The notes below the pieces were generated by a model. The model was not told the DNA's origin. It saw only the letters and a program-made list of their open reading frames with translations, and did not search any database. Position numbers and translations under genes: made by a program. A stretch of DNA of 64,000 bases from Oceanospirillales bacterium (GTDB lineage: Bacteria > Pseudomonadota > Gammaproteobacteria > Pseudomonadales > Balneatricaceae), in NCBI GenBank assembly GCA_018223185.1, contig JAAEYW010000025.1, positions 1 to 64,000 of the forward strand, in the 5' to 3' direction. Numbering within the stretch: position 1 is the stretch's first letter; each line of letters starts with the position of its first letter. Positions 17,250 through 25,721 of the stretch are shown one piece after another.

Positions 17250-17393
17250 ATTTTCACTATCAGGCATTAGGCTCATACTAAGATAACAGCATGGAGTATC
17301 TGATTTACCGCGCATTGATTACAAACCAAAGCAAGGGGTTGCCAGGACGGTCACAAATCACACAATGACGACCAGTTACTCAGGAATCGCGTT

Positions 17394-17450
17394 CAGTCGT
17401 ATAAAACTCGGGAAATAGTGCATTATCCTATGGATACTGTGGGTATCCGA
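17394..17450 (-). pseudogene. 3' end fragment of a PhyH-family dioxygenase paralogue
   Basis: Read on the minus strand this stretch gives YP, a stop, then DNALFPEFYTTERDS and a stop. The intact dioxygenase ends HPADNAIFPEFYRA. On the + strand ATAAAACTC, GGAAA and TGCATTATC are shared with 5504-5532. Only the last 20 or so codons survive, and the frame is interrupted. It is far from, and on the opposite side of the redox cassette to, the other fragment at 7738. Confidence 0.65.
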
Positions 17451-17494
17451 CAACTGATAACCCTGATCAGTAAAAATCCACAACAGTCCCGACA

Positions 17495-19387
17495 CTATTG
17501 GCGGACAACCGTTTCCTGTTCGTCGATAAAACTGAGTAAGGCATCCCACTGCAGGGGACGCGACAGATAATAACCCTGCACCCAGTCACACCCTATCTCC
17601 TGCAGGTATTCAAGCTGCTCTTTTGTCTCAACCCCTTCAGCAACAACTCTCAGCCCATAAAGTTCGGCCAGATCCTCAATGATTCTGACCATCTTATGTC
17701 GCGCCACATCGACTGAAAACAGGTCATTAACAAATGATCGGTCAATTTTAAGACAGTCCGCAGGGTAGTTTATTAGCTGGCTGAAGGCGGTAAAGCCCGT
17801 ACCAAAATCATCCAGCGCCAGTGAGATACCAATATCCCTGAGTTCATTCAGTATCGCCCTGCTCTTAATATCGTCCAGCACAAACGCAGTTTCGGTAATC
17901 TCAAACTCAATCAGCGAAGGCGTGACACCATGCGTATCGATAAGTTGTTTCACCTGAACAGGAAACAACTCATTGTGCAGTTCCACACCGGAAATGTTGA
18001 TACAAAACTTACCACTGAAACCGGTTGTAGCCTGAAGCTCAACCAGCCGGGCCATCGCATTATCAATCACCCACAGGTCGATCTCTTTAATCAGACGGGT
18101 TTTCTCTGCAATAGGAATAAAGCGATCCGGGCCAATGCCAAGGCGTTGCAAATTTTCCGCTCGCAGAAGCACTTCCAGCCCCACAATTTCGAGTGTCTGG
18201 CAGTCGAACATTGGCATATAAACCAGGGAAAAATAATTGTGCTGCAGAGAAGCCCTCAGGGAGTTTTCAATCACTGCCTGATCCCTCAGCTCCCGGGCCT
18301 GCTCATCGGAAAAATACTCTACGCGATTCCGTCCATTACCTTTTGCCTGATACATTGCCAGGTCTGCGCAATGAATCAGTTCTTCCGCGGTGGAGGCATT
18401 TTCGGGATATAAGGCGATGCCGACACTGGCATATACTGAATGACTGATACCCTCCACAGGCAGCCCACTGTCAAACAACTGCAGGATTTTCAGAGCCACC
18501 TCTCTGGCTCTGTCAGAGTGGTGCGGGTCCTTCACCACAACCACAAACTCATCACCCGCCATCCGGCCCAGCTCAACCTGAAAAGACTGATTGAACTCCT
18601 CAGCCAGTTGGCGGAGTCTGTCGCTAAAGACTTTTAATAACTTATCCCCCATATCGTGGCCATAGTTATCATTCACCTTTTTAAAGTTATCGAGATCGAT
18701 ATATAGCAAGCCGATATGCTCGCCTTTCTTTTTTGCTTTTAGCAATAATGAGTCAAGGCGATTTTTTACATTCCAGCGATTTGGCAAACCGGTGAGCCGG
18801 TCAAAGAAAGCCATTTTATGCATATCAGCATTATGCATCTGACTCAGCATCGTTTGGGCGCGCTCTTCGGAGTGAAGCGTTGCCAGACAGATAAGATAGA
18901 GAGCGATCAGGGTAAACTCAATGCGCAGCGCTTCCGTCAGCGAATAGCTGGTCAGCAAAATTCCTGACAACGGCGTTAAAAGAAGCGCACCACAGACAAC
19001 CAGAAAAAAACCGTACAAAAATACCGCAGACCAGAACCGGTTAATAAAAATATTGATCGCCAGAACAGGATAGATCCAGAAGACCCCGGTATTTTCACGC
19101 CCACCGGTAATCAGAAGCATCAGAGACAAAACAACGCAGATAGTATTGATGCTTATGACCGCGAACTTAATGTTGTTATCGCGAAACAGAAGAAACAGGG
19201 CGAGATAACCGACTGTCATACACCCTAGCAGGACCGTACTCAGCAGATAGAGATGATCAGCCACCGTCAACGCGCCGAAAACCAGCAGAAAGGTAGTGCC
19301 TATAGCCAGCAGTAATTTACATAAGAGAATATATCGGCCTCTTCGGACAGACTCGATCTCATCACTGCTTTTAGTGCTATATGTCAT
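17495..19387 (-). CDS. Membrane-bound GGDEF/EAL c-di-GMP protein
   Basis: A 630-residue protein combining an N-terminal multi-helix membrane sensor (about residues 20-165, six helices, MASE-like) with a GGDEF domain (about 190-355) and an EAL domain (about 370-625). The GGDEF signature is altered to RMAGDEF, a variant still active in some cyclases. The EAL signature reads GLEVLLRAE (EVL). DDFGTGFTAF and the CINISGVELH region of the EAL domain are intact, so phosphodiesterase activity is plausible. The net effect on c-di-GMP cannot be read from sequence. It is transcribed alone; its 3' end faces a bidirectional terminator. Confidence 0.9.
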   Translation of the reverse strand: MTYSTKSSDEIESVRRGRYILLCKLLLAIGTTFLLVFGALTVADHLYLLSTVLLGCMTVGYLALFLLFRDNNIKFAVISINTICVVLSLMLLITGGRENTGVFWIYPVLAINIFINRFWSAVFLYGFFLVVCGALLLTPLSGILLTSYSLTEALRIEFTLIALYLICLATLHSEERAQTMLSQMHNADMHKMAFFDRLTGLPNRWNVKNRLDSLLLKAKKKGEHIGLLYIDLDNFKKVNDNYGHDMGDKLLKVFSDRLRQLAEEFNQSFQVELGRMAGDEFVVVVKDPHHSDRAREVALKILQLFDSGLPVEGISHSVYASVGIALYPENASTAEELIHCADLAMYQAKGNGRNRVEYFSDEQARELRDQAVIENSLRASLQHNYFSLVYMPMFDCQTLEIVGLEVLLRAENLQRLGIGPDRFIPIAEKTRLIKEIDLWVIDNAMARLVELQATTGFSGKFCINISGVELHNELFPVQVKQLIDTHGVTPSLIEFEITETAFVLDDIKSRAILNELRDIGISLALDDFGTGFTAFSQLINYPADCLKIDRSFVNDLFSVDVARHKMVRIIEDLAELYGLRVVAEGVETKEQLEYLQEIGCDWVQGYYLSRPLQWDALLSFIDEQETVVRQ

Positions 19388-19586
19388 CTAAATAATCCAC
19401 ATTACTTAACGCAGACAGTAATATTTATACCCATGTGGCCAGCCAGCCCTCAGACACCAGAGCAGACGCTATAGAATGCTCTGTGATTTCTACTATGAAT
19501 GCTGTAACTATATCGGAACATTTAACGAATAACAGGCAAACATGACGCCCAACCGTCTCATTATGGTGAACATCGCACACACATTA

Positions 19587-19808
19587 CTACTCTGCACCAG
19601 AGCCCTTTTCAGCGACGTGAAGCTTATCAATATAGACCTGCATTGAGGCCAGATTCAGCTGGTCTACCTGACTCTGAATCTGCAGTTTAACATTCGCTTT
19701 TGCCTCGGTGGAGTAGAGCCTGTAGAGGACAACGTTAACTCCCAGCGATATTACAAACAGCAGCACCATAACGATAACGGCATCCAGATTCAGCTCGAAC
19801 TTTTTCAA
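19587..19808 (-). CDS. Small single-pass membrane protein
   Basis: A 73-residue protein of unknown function. A short charged N-terminus (MKKFELNLDA) precedes one transmembrane helix (VIVMVLLFVISLGVNVVLYRLY) and a soluble helical tail (ANVKLQIQSQVDQLNLASMQ). The start is TTG at 19808, supported by GGGAGA about eight bases upstream. The tail could form a coiled coil. No neighbour shares its strand closely. It is probably real because of the ribosome-binding site and clear membrane topology, but this is a moderate call. Confidence 0.5.
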   Translation of the reverse strand: MKKFELNLDAVIVMVLLFVISLGVNVVLYRLYSTEAKANVKLQIQSQVDQLNLASMQVYIDKLHVAEKGSGAE

Positions 19809-19954
19809 CTTACAATCTCCCGATAACCAACACTTAAAACCCGTAAGCCGACAGTAACACAGGGATTATCGCCGGATATATTGGTTCAGTCATTTTTTTA
19901 TTCCCCGGGTTTACGGGCTGGAATTTTCAGGACACATTAATGAGTTATCTTTGC

Positions 19955-19987
19955 AAAAAAAAACGACCCTCAGATAGGATCGTTTTA
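19955..19987 (-). terminator. Terminator of the catabolic operon
   Basis: On the minus strand ACGATCC pairs with GGGTCGT (one G-T pair) around a seven-base loop, followed by a run of nine T (AAAAAAAAA on +, 19955-19963). It lies 37 bases after the aldehyde dehydrogenase stop. Confidence 0.8.
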
Positions 19988-20023
19988 TCGGTTTCACAGT
20001 GAAAAATGAACCTCCGGAAACGT

Positions 20024-21514
20024 CTACCTCATAACGAAAGGATTACTCATCGGCTCAGATGAGGTATTGATCCACGTGGTTTTGGTTCTGACATAATCAA
20101 GCACGGCCTGTATACCTGCTTCCCGGCCATAACCCGACTGATTAATACCACCGAAAGGCGCGATAGGTGAAGTGACCCGATAAGTGTTCACCCAGCAGAT
20201 ACCAGACTGAATTTTGCTCGACACACGATGCGCTCTGGCAATGTTCTGAGTAAATACACCCGATCCCAAACCATAAACACTGTCGTTTGCCATGGCTATT
20301 GCTTCATCTTCCGTATCAAACGCAACAACCGACATAACCGGTCCAAACATTTCAGTTTTGAGGGTTTCAATCTGATCGTTCGGGCATTCAACCATCGTTG
20401 GTTCAAAATAGTGTTCAGAGCCATATTGTGGCGCACGCTTTCCGCCAAACCGTATATTGGCTCCCTGCTCAATCGCTTTAGCCAGCGTAGCTTCAATACA
20501 CTCCACCTGAGCCAGTGTGCATAAAGGCCCGATATGAGTATCGCTGGATTGAGGATCTCCAATAATAATCCGCTTCGCCTTTTCTTCTATTTTAGTCTTT
20601 AACTCTTCCAGAATTGAGCGCTGGATAAAGGCACGTGAACCTGCAACACAGGATTGCCCCGATGCGCCGAAGTTACCGGCAATAAGGCCATTAGCCGCAC
20701 TTTCTAAATCAGCATCTTCAAAGACGATAATAGGCGACTTACCCCCTAATTCTAGTGAGGTAACTGCGAAATTTTCAGCGGTATTGCGGATAACATGCTT
20801 AGCGGTTTCCGGCCCTCCGGTGAATGCAAGGCGATCAATATCCGGGTGTGAGGTCAGAGGAATGGCGCAATTAGGTGCATCACCGGTGATAATAGATACC
20901 ACACCATCTGGAAAACCCGCTTCCTGAATTAATTTCCCAAGCTCAAACATGGGCGCCGGGGCTAATTCAGATGCTTTTAACACCACCGTACAGCCTGCAG
21001 CCAATGCGGGGCCCAGCTTGGAAGCGGTAAGGAACATCTGCGCATTCCAGGGCACAACGGCGGCAACCACGCCAATTGGGACAGGTGTAGTAAAGACATG
21101 CATGTCCGGCTTATCAATCGGTAACGTCGCGCCTTCAATCTTGTCAGCAAGGCCGGCATAGTAGCGATAATAGCTGGCAACATAACGAGACTGGCTAACG
21201 GTTTCTGCTGCCAGTTTTCCACTATCCGTGGTTTCAACTTCTCCCAGTTTTTGAGCATTCTGCTCGACCAGATCAGCTAATCGATAGAGCAACGCTCCGC
21301 GTTGAGTTGCATTCATGCTTGCCCAGGGGCCGGCATTCAGGTTGCGTCTGGCAGCTTTAACTGCCCGATCAACATCATTTTTGTTAGCACAGGCAAAGGT
21401 TGCCCATTCAACCCCGTTAGCAGGATTACAACTGTGCATAATCTGTTTGTCAGCACCGTCGACCCATGCTCCGTCAATCAGCAACTGGTAATGAGGCAGG
21501 TTATTATTAATCAT
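20024..21514 (-). CDS. tgnC: Aldehyde dehydrogenase, TgnC-like
   Basis: NAD(P)-dependent aldehyde dehydrogenase of 496 residues. Visible motifs are the cofactor-binding VVPWNAQMFL, the general-base Glu in SLELGGKSP, the nucleophile Cys in GQSCVAGSR and the late MFGPVMSVV region. In the trigonelline pathway TgnC oxidises the hydroxybutyrolactone ring-cleavage product, MFMB, to MFMS; assignment to that step rests on gene context. It is the last gene of the five-gene operon and is followed by a terminator. The ATG at 21514 is used; an upstream TTG at 21529 would add five residues just after the oxygenase stop. The family is certain, the exact substrate inferred. Confidence 0.82.
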   Translation of the reverse strand: MINNNLPHYQLLIDGAWVDGADKQIMHSCNPANGVEWATFACANKNDVDRAVKAARRNLNAGPWASMNATQRGALLYRLADLVEQNAQKLGEVETTDSGKLAAETVSQSRYVASYYRYYAGLADKIEGATLPIDKPDMHVFTTPVPIGVVAAVVPWNAQMFLTASKLGPALAAGCTVVLKASELAPAPMFELGKLIQEAGFPDGVVSIITGDAPNCAIPLTSHPDIDRLAFTGGPETAKHVIRNTAENFAVTSLELGGKSPIIVFEDADLESAANGLIAGNFGASGQSCVAGSRAFIQRSILEELKTKIEEKAKRIIIGDPQSSDTHIGPLCTLAQVECIEATLAKAIEQGANIRFGGKRAPQYGSEHYFEPTMVECPNDQIETLKTEMFGPVMSVVAFDTEDEAIAMANDSVYGLGSGVFTQNIARAHRVSSKIQSGICWVNTYRVTSPIAPFGGINQSGYGREAGIQAVLDYVRTKTTWINTSSEPMSNPFVMR

Positions 21515-21533
21515 TACTTTTCTCGTCAATTCA

Positions 21534-22568
21534 TTAGCTAAATGCAGGCATTACTTCATCAATAAAGCGCGCAAGAGAGGTTTCTTTTTGCGCACGGCTC
21601 ATGCCTGAATCAGACCAGTAAGAAAACTCGTCGTAACCCAAATCCTGATAATATTTTAAGCGGTCGATTATTTGCTTCGACGTACCTATCATCAGATCTT
21701 TTCGTATTTGCTCAGCGGAATAAAAAGGATGTGCATCGATCTCTTCCTGACTCAGACGTTTAATCAGCCCCTGATCGATGGTACGTTCATTCTTAAACCA
21801 GGCACCAAAATAGCAGTAAAACTCGTTCAGCTGTTTAGCCGCACGGGTCAGCTCCGCTTCATCTTTTCCAACATAGGCATGCTGTAAAATCATGATTTTA
21901 GGGCGCTTATCATAGGTTTCGCAGGCCTGATTGAATTTACTGATCAGGCTTTCCACTTCATCCAGCCCCTGCCACAACGGCGTTACCTGAACATTACAGT
22001 CATTCTCAACAGCAAACTCATGACTGTTGATATCCCTTGCTGCCACCCAGATAGGCGGGCCTTTCTCGGATAAAGGCTTAGGCGAAGAGGTCGTTTTAGG
22101 GAAGTTATAATATTTACTTTCCTGAGTGTGATTACCTTTCCATAAACCTTTGATTGCCGGAACCATTTCCCGCAGGCGCTCGCCCGCTTCCCATGCATCC
22201 ATACCGCCTTGCATCATGCGTTCATACTCGAATGAGTATGCGCCGCGCGCGATACCAAGCTCTAAACGCCCCTGAGTGATAATATCCGTCATGGCGGCTT
22301 CGCCAGCCAGCTTAATAGGATTCCAGAATGGGGCGACGACCGTACCTGTACCCAACCGGATGTTCTTAGTCCGGTGTGCTAAATCAATCAGGTTCAGGAA
22401 CGGGTTCGGGGCAATGGTAAAGTCCATGCCATGGTGCTCACCAGTCCAAACAGTACACATGCCGCCATTATCTGCCATCTCACTCAGCGACAGAAATTCT
22501 TCGTATAGTTCGCTTTGGGTCTGTTCATCATTGACCCTTTCCATATGTGCAAATAGAGAAAACTTCAT
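21534..22568 (-). CDS. tgnB: Luciferase-like flavin-dependent oxygenase, TgnB-like
   Basis: LLM-class monooxygenase of 344 residues that uses reduced flavin supplied by a partner reductase. The TIM-barrel family is recognised from MKFSLFAHMERV, TVWTGEHHGMDFT, RLGTGTVVAPFWNPI, LELGIARGAYSFEYERM and the C-terminal IGTSKQIIDRLKYYQDLGYDEFSYW. In the trigonelline pathway the oxygenase TgnB cleaves the pyridinium ring directly between C5 and C6. The overall sequence feel and the neighbours support that role, though homarine or another N-methylpyridinium acid is possible. AGGAGGT five bases ahead fixes the start; the longer frame is an artefact. It lies 19 bases after the reductase gene. Confidence 0.82.
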   Translation of the reverse strand: MKFSLFAHMERVNDEQTQSELYEEFLSLSEMADNGGMCTVWTGEHHGMDFTIAPNPFLNLIDLAHRTKNIRLGTGTVVAPFWNPIKLAGEAAMTDIITQGRLELGIARGAYSFEYERMMQGGMDAWEAGERLREMVPAIKGLWKGNHTQESKYYNFPKTTSSPKPLSEKGPPIWVAARDINSHEFAVENDCNVQVTPLWQGLDEVESLISKFNQACETYDKRPKIMILQHAYVGKDEAELTRAAKQLNEFYCYFGAWFKNERTIDQGLIKRLSQEEIDAHPFYSAEQIRKDLMIGTSKQIIDRLKYYQDLGYDEFSYWSDSGMSRAQKETSLARFIDEVMPAFS

Positions 22569-22587
22569 CACATACCTCCTGATCTGA

Positions 22588-23496
22588 TTAGTGGATATTA
22601 CCGATTGTGTTATCACCAACATACAAACGAAACACGCCGTTTTGCTTCTCAAGTACAAAGCGTTGCAACATGCTTTGTATATCTGATGAAACAAAATTCA
22701 GATCGGCTATTTGATCTATATCGATATAATCGCCCAGCTCATTCGTCTTATCATTGTTAGCAATAGCACGGTAATATGTGGTGAACTTATGCGCGTCCAG
22801 ATTTTCGTAGACGGAGTAGACTGAACCCACTTCACAATCTAACCCCTGAGCATCCAGAAATTGGCGAATAGCCTTTTGTGAGCCCTGATCGGAGCTAATA
22901 TCAATATGCGGTAAGGTATAACCTTGCTCAGTAGGAACTAGTAACACTTTGTTTTCGAACTCAATAATACTGCCTACAACACCGTTGTGAGAGTGGGTAA
23001 GTTCTTCAGCGCGATGCTCCATACCTAAACTGAAGTAACCCCCTTTAGCATATCCCAACCCCAGCTTTTCATTGGTTGCAAAGTGATTAACCTGGCCCAC
23101 CAGCAGAATATGATCTCCTGCGGAGATATTGTTATATGTTGAGCAAGAAAAATGCGCCACTGAACCTTCGATTATTGGACAGCCATTTTCATCACTGTGC
23201 CAGCGAATACCTTCAAAGCGGTCACCTTTAGCACTGGCGAACGTGTTCGAAACATCCTGCTGATCTTCAGCAAGAATATTCACCGCAAAGTGCTTGCAGC
23301 TATTAAAAATATCAAAACTCGACAGATTATTAGACGGGCACACCAACAACAGCGGTGGATCAACAGAAACGGACGTAAATGAATTAGCGGTAAATCCGAC
23401 TTTCTCACCTGAGTCGCTTACTGCAGTCACTACGGTCACGCCAGTCATGAACGAACCAAACGCATTACGTAGCTCTCGGGTATCAATAGTGGTCAT
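22588..23496 (-). CDS. tgnA: Flavin reductase with C-terminal extension, TgnA-like
   Basis: A 302-residue NAD(P)H:flavin oxidoreductase. Residues 1-165 form the FMN-binding split-barrel domain, with FGSFMTGVTVVTA, GFTANSFTSVSVDPPLLLVC and GDHILLVGQV. The remaining 135 residues are a separate domain (from about SIIEFENKVLLVPTEQGYTLPH) with the look of a NUDIX or regulatory fold, making it longer than stand-alone flavin reductases of about 170 residues. It would supply reduced flavin to the oxygenase next door. The ATG at 23496 has AAGGAG ahead and overlaps the hydrolase stop by four bases (ATGA). Trigonelline reductase-component identity is inferred from context. Confidence 0.82.
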   Translation of the reverse strand: MTTIDTRELRNAFGSFMTGVTVVTAVSDSGEKVGFTANSFTSVSVDPPLLLVCPSNNLSSFDIFNSCKHFAVNILAEDQQDVSNTFASAKGDRFEGIRWHSDENGCPIIEGSVAHFSCSTYNNISAGDHILLVGQVNHFATNEKLGLGYAKGGYFSLGMEHRAEELTHSHNGVVGSIIEFENKVLLVPTEQGYTLPHIDISSDQGSQKAIRQFLDAQGLDCEVGSVYSVYENLDAHKFTTYYRAIANNDKTNELGDYIDIDQIADLNFVSSDIQSMLQRFVLEKQNGVFRLYVGDNTIGNIH

Positions 23497-24323
23497 GCTT
23501 GACTCCTTATTTGTGTGCCGCATTGCTGTACAAATTCGGCTAGTAATCGATTAATCTCATCAGGATGGGTCATTTGGACCATGTGACGCGAATTCTCTAT
23601 CACGGCATAACGACCATACGGACAAAGTGTCGCCATACGCTCGGACATTTGCCCCGATGAATTGGTATCGCCATCCCCGGTAATGAAGATCGCAGGTATT
23701 TGCAGCGTCATTAACGCATCATCTTCAGGACCGTCATTCTGGCTGAATATCTGATAAGCCCGGGCATAACCTGTTACGGGAGCGGCAAGCAGCCATTGCT
23801 CGCACAGATCTGCCATCTGTTTTTCCAGGCCCTGAGGGTTCTGATTAAACCAACGAATAATGGGTGTAGTCACATTATCCAGAGCAGTCGAGTTCAGCAT
23901 ATCAAGGGCGCGTTGTTGCACCGCCTGTTTTGCCTGAGGCGATCGTCGATAAACCGAATTTAGCGCCGCGACTCCGACACAAAGTTCGCTGTAACGAATC
24001 GCAAAGTTCAGTGCAATCATCGACCCCATTGAGTGCCCCATCATGATAACGGGCGCCTGAATTTCTCTATTTATCCAGTCGGCGATAACATCAACATACT
24101 CATCTAAGCCCGCATCATCCTTAACAAGCAGATCACTTTCTCCATGACCCGGCATATCAATGGCATACACTGTGTGGTGCTGACTAAGCACTGGCTCCTG
24201 ATTGAGCCAGGCTTCTGCGCGCAGTCCTACACCATGTATCAACACAACAGGAGAGCCGGAACCAGACTTGAAATAAGCAAGTCCGTTATCTGACTTATAC
24301 CGCTGCCGGGTTTTCAACATCAT
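23493..24323 (-). CDS. tgnD: Alpha/beta hydrolase, TgnD-like
   Basis: A 276-residue alpha/beta-fold hydrolase. It has the oxyanion-hole HGVG at residues 30-33, the nucleophile Ser98 in MGHSMGSM, an acid in ITGDGDTN and the catalytic His in ENSRHMVQM. In the trigonelline pathway TgnD splits (E)-2-((N-methylformamido)methylene)succinate into CO2, methylamine, formate and succinate semialdehyde. That is the most likely step here, from gene order and from the succinate-semialdehyde dehydrogenase across the promoter. GAAGGAG lies eight bases before the first of two adjacent ATGs. The start overlaps the AA_synth gene by 29 bases and the end overlaps the reductase, so the operon is tightly coupled. 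Confidence 0.8.
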   Translation of the reverse strand: MMLKTRQRYKSDNGLAYFKSGSGSPVVLIHGVGLRAEAWLNQEPVLSQHHTVYAIDMPGHGESDLLVKDDAGLDEYVDVIADWINREIQAPVIMMGHSMGSMIALNFAIRYSELCVGVAALNSVYRRSPQAKQAVQQRALDMLNSTALDNVTTPIIRWFNQNPQGLEKQMADLCEQWLLAAPVTGYARAYQIFSQNDGPEDDALMTLQIPAIFITGDGDTNSSGQMSERMATLCPYGRYAVIENSRHMVQMTHPDEINRLLAEFVQQCGTQIRSQA

Positions 24324-24894
24324 GCCCTAGCTCCTTCAGTTCCTGATATCGGTCACCTATCCGATGGTGAGGACGACCTCCGGTTGCCCCCCCTAATACC
24401 ACAACAACCTCATCAGGACCCGGTGCATCAGAGATATTGAACTGCAACGTAAGGTAATGAGATCGACGGCCACCATCATTCTTATCCATCATCGGAATCA
24501 TAATAGGTGCACTCGCCGGGCCGCGGGTATTAGTGAAAGACAGGAAAGACTTGGCTTGCACCGCTTCACGGAAGATATTCCCGAAGTGGAGGGTATGAAT
24601 TAATGCTGAAGCGTGTTCTATCTCTCCATTCATCCCAACGACAGCAGCTTTACCGAAAGCCTCAATATTCAGCGCTCCACCAGCCATTTCACTAATTTTA
24701 TCCGTCAGGATCTGACCTAAAACAGGACCGTAAGCCAGGACCTCTGGCCGCAAGTCCTCTACATACCGTCCTGCCCACGGATTTTTAATCACCGCCGCTA
24801 CCGCAAACATACGTACGGGGGTTTGTGCTTCTTTAAAACCCTCAATAAAGGTTTCTTCTTCAAAACTGACGATTTTTCTAATTTCAGGCTTCAT
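24295..24894 (-). CDS. Amino acid synthesis (AA_synth) family protein
   Basis: A 199-residue protein of the AA_synth family (DUF1185-type), recognised by MKPEIRKIVSFEEETFIEG, YGPVLGQILTDKI, AVVGMNGEIEHASALIHT and the C-terminal VVVLGGATGGRPHHRIGD. The family name is historical and the biochemical role is not settled. It is the first gene of the catabolic operon. The published trigonelline pathway needs a conserved hypothetical helper protein at the last step, and this gene is one candidate. The ATG at 24894 is used, because the longer frame reads through the palindromic operator at 24926-24945. Confidence 0.78.
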   Translation of the reverse strand: MKPEIRKIVSFEEETFIEGFKEAQTPVRMFAVAAVIKNPWAGRYVEDLRPEVLAYGPVLGQILTDKISEMAGGALNIEAFGKAAVVGMNGEIEHASALIHTLHFGNIFREAVQAKSFLSFTNTRGPASAPIMIPMMDKNDGGRRSHYLTLQFNISDAPGPDEVVVVLGGATGGRPHHRIGDRYQELKELGHDVENPAAV

Positions 24895-24925
24895 TTCATA
24901 CTCACTCAGAGAAACAAGATCGTTT

Positions 24926-24945
24926 ATTGTATTATGGTATACAAT
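24926..24945. promoter_or_regulatory. Palindromic operator in the divergent catabolic promoter
   Basis: ATTGTAT and ATACAAT form a perfect 7-bp inverted repeat around TATGGT. It lies 32 bases before the AA_synth start and about 105 bases before the GntR start. The 16 bases TTGTATTATGGTATAC (24927-24942) recur exactly at the BCCT transporter promoter. Sites of the TGGTATACCA type are typical of FCD-subfamily GntR regulators, so the adjacent GntR protein is the likely binder. Confidence 0.75.
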
Positions 24946-25051
24946 CATATAACCTTACGGCATGCAACAAAACATTCGAATTTATAGTAATCTTGGTTCC
25001 TTAGTGCTCACCCTTATATAGAGAGCCTTTACCAGCATAAACAATGGAATC

Positions 25052-25708
25052 ATGAGCAATATGTTAAAGGTAGATAGACCAAAAACTCTGAAAGAAAATG
25101 CTTTAGAGTCATTGCGGGATGCGATTACGAGTGATGTTTTCAAGCCAGGAGAGCGCCTGGTTGAACGGAACCTATGCGAAAGTATGGGAGTGAGCCGTAC
25201 TGTTGTTCGTGAGTGCATCAGACACTTAGAAAGCGAACGACTGATTGTCGGTATTCCTAATGCGGGTTTTGTAGTCGCCACTATCAGCGGTGACGAAGTA
25301 AAAGAGATTTATGATATTCGTATTATGCTCGAGTGCTCTGCCGTACGAAGTTGTGCTTTGAATGCTGATGAAGCGGTCGTTAAAGAGTTACATCAGTTAC
25401 GTGAAAAAATTGCTAACTGCCTGCAGAACGAAGACATCATGCAGGCACTGAAACTGACAACTGCGTTCTACAAATTAATTTTCACGACCGGAGGAAAGCA
25501 TGTCGCCTGGGATTTAGTTGAGCGACTAAATGCCCGCATTTCGAGGCTCCGTGCGCTGACGCTGAGTTCAGCAGGCCGAAAAACCAAAGGGCCTGACAAC
25601 TTATTAAACATCATTAATGCGATCGAACAAAAAGACACTGATCGTGCCGAAGAAATTTGCAAAAAGCATCTTACTGAGGCTGCTGAGATCGCATCTAAGT
25701 TAACATAA
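25052..25708 (+). CDS. GntR family regulator, FCD subfamily
   Basis: A 218-residue regulator with an N-terminal winged helix-turn-helix (residues 12-75: LRDAITSDVFKPGERLVERN, then MGVSRTVVRECIRHLESERL). A helical FCD effector domain follows (ISGDEVKEIYDIRIMLECSA, later INAIEQKDTDRAEEICKKHL). FCD proteins bind carboxylate ligands through metal-ligating Asp and His residues; here some positions, including the usual His cluster, look reduced. It leads a plus-strand unit with the decarboxylase-like gene (13-base gap) and diverges from the catabolic operon. It most likely controls both directions and the transporter through the shared palindrome. Confidence 0.9.
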   Translation: MSNMLKVDRPKTLKENALESLRDAITSDVFKPGERLVERNLCESMGVSRTVVRECIRHLESERLIVGIPNAGFVVATISGDEVKEIYDIRIMLECSAVRSCALNADEAVVKELHQLREKIANCLQNEDIMQALKLTTAFYKLIFTTGGKHVAWDLVERLNARISRLRALTLSSAGRKTKGPDNLLNIINAIEQKDTDRAEEICKKHLTEAAEIASKLT

Positions 25709-25721
25709 CGGTAGGTACATA

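Noticed and set aside
7738-17450. A simple insertion of the redox cassette into a second dioxygenase gene
   Set aside because: The 3' fragment lies to the right and the internal fragment to the left, the opposite of what a simple insertion into a minus-strand gene would leave.
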